Below, piece by piece: positions 62,503 to 64,000 of a stretch of DNA of 64,000 nt (position 1 is its first letter; each line of letters begins with the position of its first letter). The translations under genes and the position numbers were made by a program. The notes below the pieces were generated by a model. The model was not told the DNA's origin. It ran no database searches and worked only from the letters and a program-made list of their open reading frames with translations. The stretch comes from Hygrophila difformis (Eukaryota > Streptophyta > Magnoliopsida > Lamiales > Acanthaceae), in the NCBI GenBank assembly GCA_030278955.1, contig JAOANR010000005.1, positions 31,549,849 through 31,613,848 on the forward strand, in the 5' to 3' direction.

Positions 62503-64000
62503 TTATAGTTGGCATCAACATCCTCCACCGCTGCTGCCGTAGCCGTAGTTCTTGCCGAAGTGGTTGTACAAGAAGAAACACTTACAACGGACACATCAGC
62601 TTCTTCTTCTTCATGTAGCAGGGGCCTTTTGTCTGCACACCAAATGGGTTAAAAACGTGCCACCTCTAGGGTAGTCGCTTCTAGTGTCGGACGCAGAGTG
62701 TCCGGAGTGGGGGGCGGGAATGATAAATATCTTCTTATTATTTCATCTTTAGTTTTTTTTTTTTTTTTCCCTAATGACATGTTGCGTTCTTCACCCAAAA
62801 CAAATTGATTATCGTTTTCCGCATCACCAATAATGTCACTCTCTTCATCTAACTCTACCCGAGCCTCTTATTAGTATTGCTCACAGGAAAAAGGTTAAAA
62901 ATGCCCATTATCTTAAAATCCAAACCCATCCTTTTTTAATTTTATTACCGAATTAGTACGCTACAAATGCTAATTATGTCCATATCAGTCCATTGTTCAC
63001 TAATTATGTCATATTTGCTGACGTGGCAAGGGTTTAAATTTTAATCAGGCACTGGGCGTAATATTAGTCATTTTCTTTTATCTTTTGTCAATTCAATCAT
63101 AAACTTTTGTTTTGTGCCATTTAGTCTTCCCAAATTAGTCATTTTTATATTAATTCGACTCCAACCCTTCAAATTATTTCCTTCAGCCTCGAATCCTTAA
63201 ATTTTTATTATTATTAGTTCATTTTTCAAATAAATTTCCAACATGTATCCGTAAATAAAATCAAATACCAAACCTCATACATCGGTTTGACTGTCTTGTT
63301 ACCGGGTCTTCCAAGCTCCATGATTTTACGGACTCCCTTCAACCGCCCATCGGTTCTTGTTTCCTTTAGAAAAATCATCACAATCCTACTTTATTTCCTA
63401 CCTTAGAATGTAGCAAGGTTTGGGTAAATGATTTAATTTTATTTTTTGGAATGATATGGATACCGGAAGCCCGGACAATAAAATTCAGCTATTTTTAAAT
63501 ATTTAAATAATATTTTTAATATTTTTTTCAATAAAGTCCAAACATCTGGATAGAGTCACCGAGAAACAGACTTACAGACAAGAGCACTATATTTAATATA
63601 CCAAACATTCAAAAAAAATAGAGAAAATAAAGAATCAAACTTACTCACAATTTTTTTTGGAGAGCCAAAGATTGGAATTTATTCTGATTTCTATCATGCC
63701 TATTCGCCATTCACATTTAGGGTAAAAAAAAACAAGAAAAACAAACAAACAAAGTCTCTCTAATCTAGTTACAACTTTAGATAATGCGCCAAATTTGATT
63801 AAGATAAAAAAATATATGAGCTTAAGTATTAAAAAAAAGTCACTAACAAAGAAGCATGTTGCCTTCTTTTTCCTCTTCTTCCCCGTAAATTACCGAAAAA
63901 TGATCTCTACTATAACTAAATTACACGATCGAATAAATATTAATGCCAAAGTTTAAGTTTGGGGGGTGGAATTATGTAAAATAAAAATTTCCACTGTATC
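62503..64000. other. AT-rich sequence without recognised gene
   Basis: 62760-62775 is a T-run. No ORF of note, SINE box or TIR pair recognised up to the window end. Confidence 0.4.

Noticed and set aside
1..64000. Endogenous pararetrovirus sequence
   Set aside because: All reverse transcriptases seen fit copia, gypsy or LINE order; no movement-protein or coat-like pararetroviral arrangement was noticed.

Overview
This 64-kb window is AT-rich plant nuclear DNA from a eudicot. The style of the receptor genes suggests an asterid, perhaps Lamiales; that placement is inference. No bacterial, organellar or CRISPR sequence was seen. Most of the window is layered transposable elements (TEs). Two immune-receptor-type genes are embedded in them.

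Layout. 1-5366: an LTR element carrying only a gag-like ORF, with its 3' LTR; the 5' LTR lies outside the window. 5367-14350: a minus-strand stack made of a LINE ORF1 scrap, a broken Ty1/copia element with one LTR, a small TRIM, and a decayed Ty3/gypsy gag-RT. 14548-17378: a CC-NB-ARC-LRR (CNL) resistance gene whose LRR is broken by two frameshifts. 17.5-26 kb: probable solo LTR, hAT-like and other palindromic MITEs, tRNA-derived SINEs and Stowaway-like MITEs. 26198-56751: a leucine-rich-repeat receptor-like protein gene split into eight exons over 30.5 kb. 57-64 kb: LTR-like sequence, a long-TIR MITE, a 2.2-kb GAGCTCGAGC-rich element and AT-rich sequence without recognised genes.

The main result is the split receptor gene. 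All eight exons have GT-AG borders and every intron is phase 1, splitting a Gly codon. They join into an uninterrupted frame of 754 codons (753 aa): signal peptide, LRR N-cap, LRRs, an island-like segment, a C-terminal LRR block, and a transmembrane helix with no kinase. Exons 1-7 resemble the ectodomain of LRR-kinase subfamily XII (EFR/FLS2-like). Exon 8 resembles the C-terminal half of Cf/RLP proteins. Introns 3 (12.2 kb) and 6 (11.2 kb) are full of TEs, including a 5.66-kb LINE with a clear target duplication, chromovirus and Tat-like gypsy remnants, a MULE-like element, SINEs and nested MITEs.

The two receptor genes are neighbours on the same strand, about 9 kb apart, as in resistance-gene clusters. 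Nothing in the sequence shows that they act together. Coordinates of TE ends are exact where target duplications or terminal repeats could be read and approximate elsewhere.
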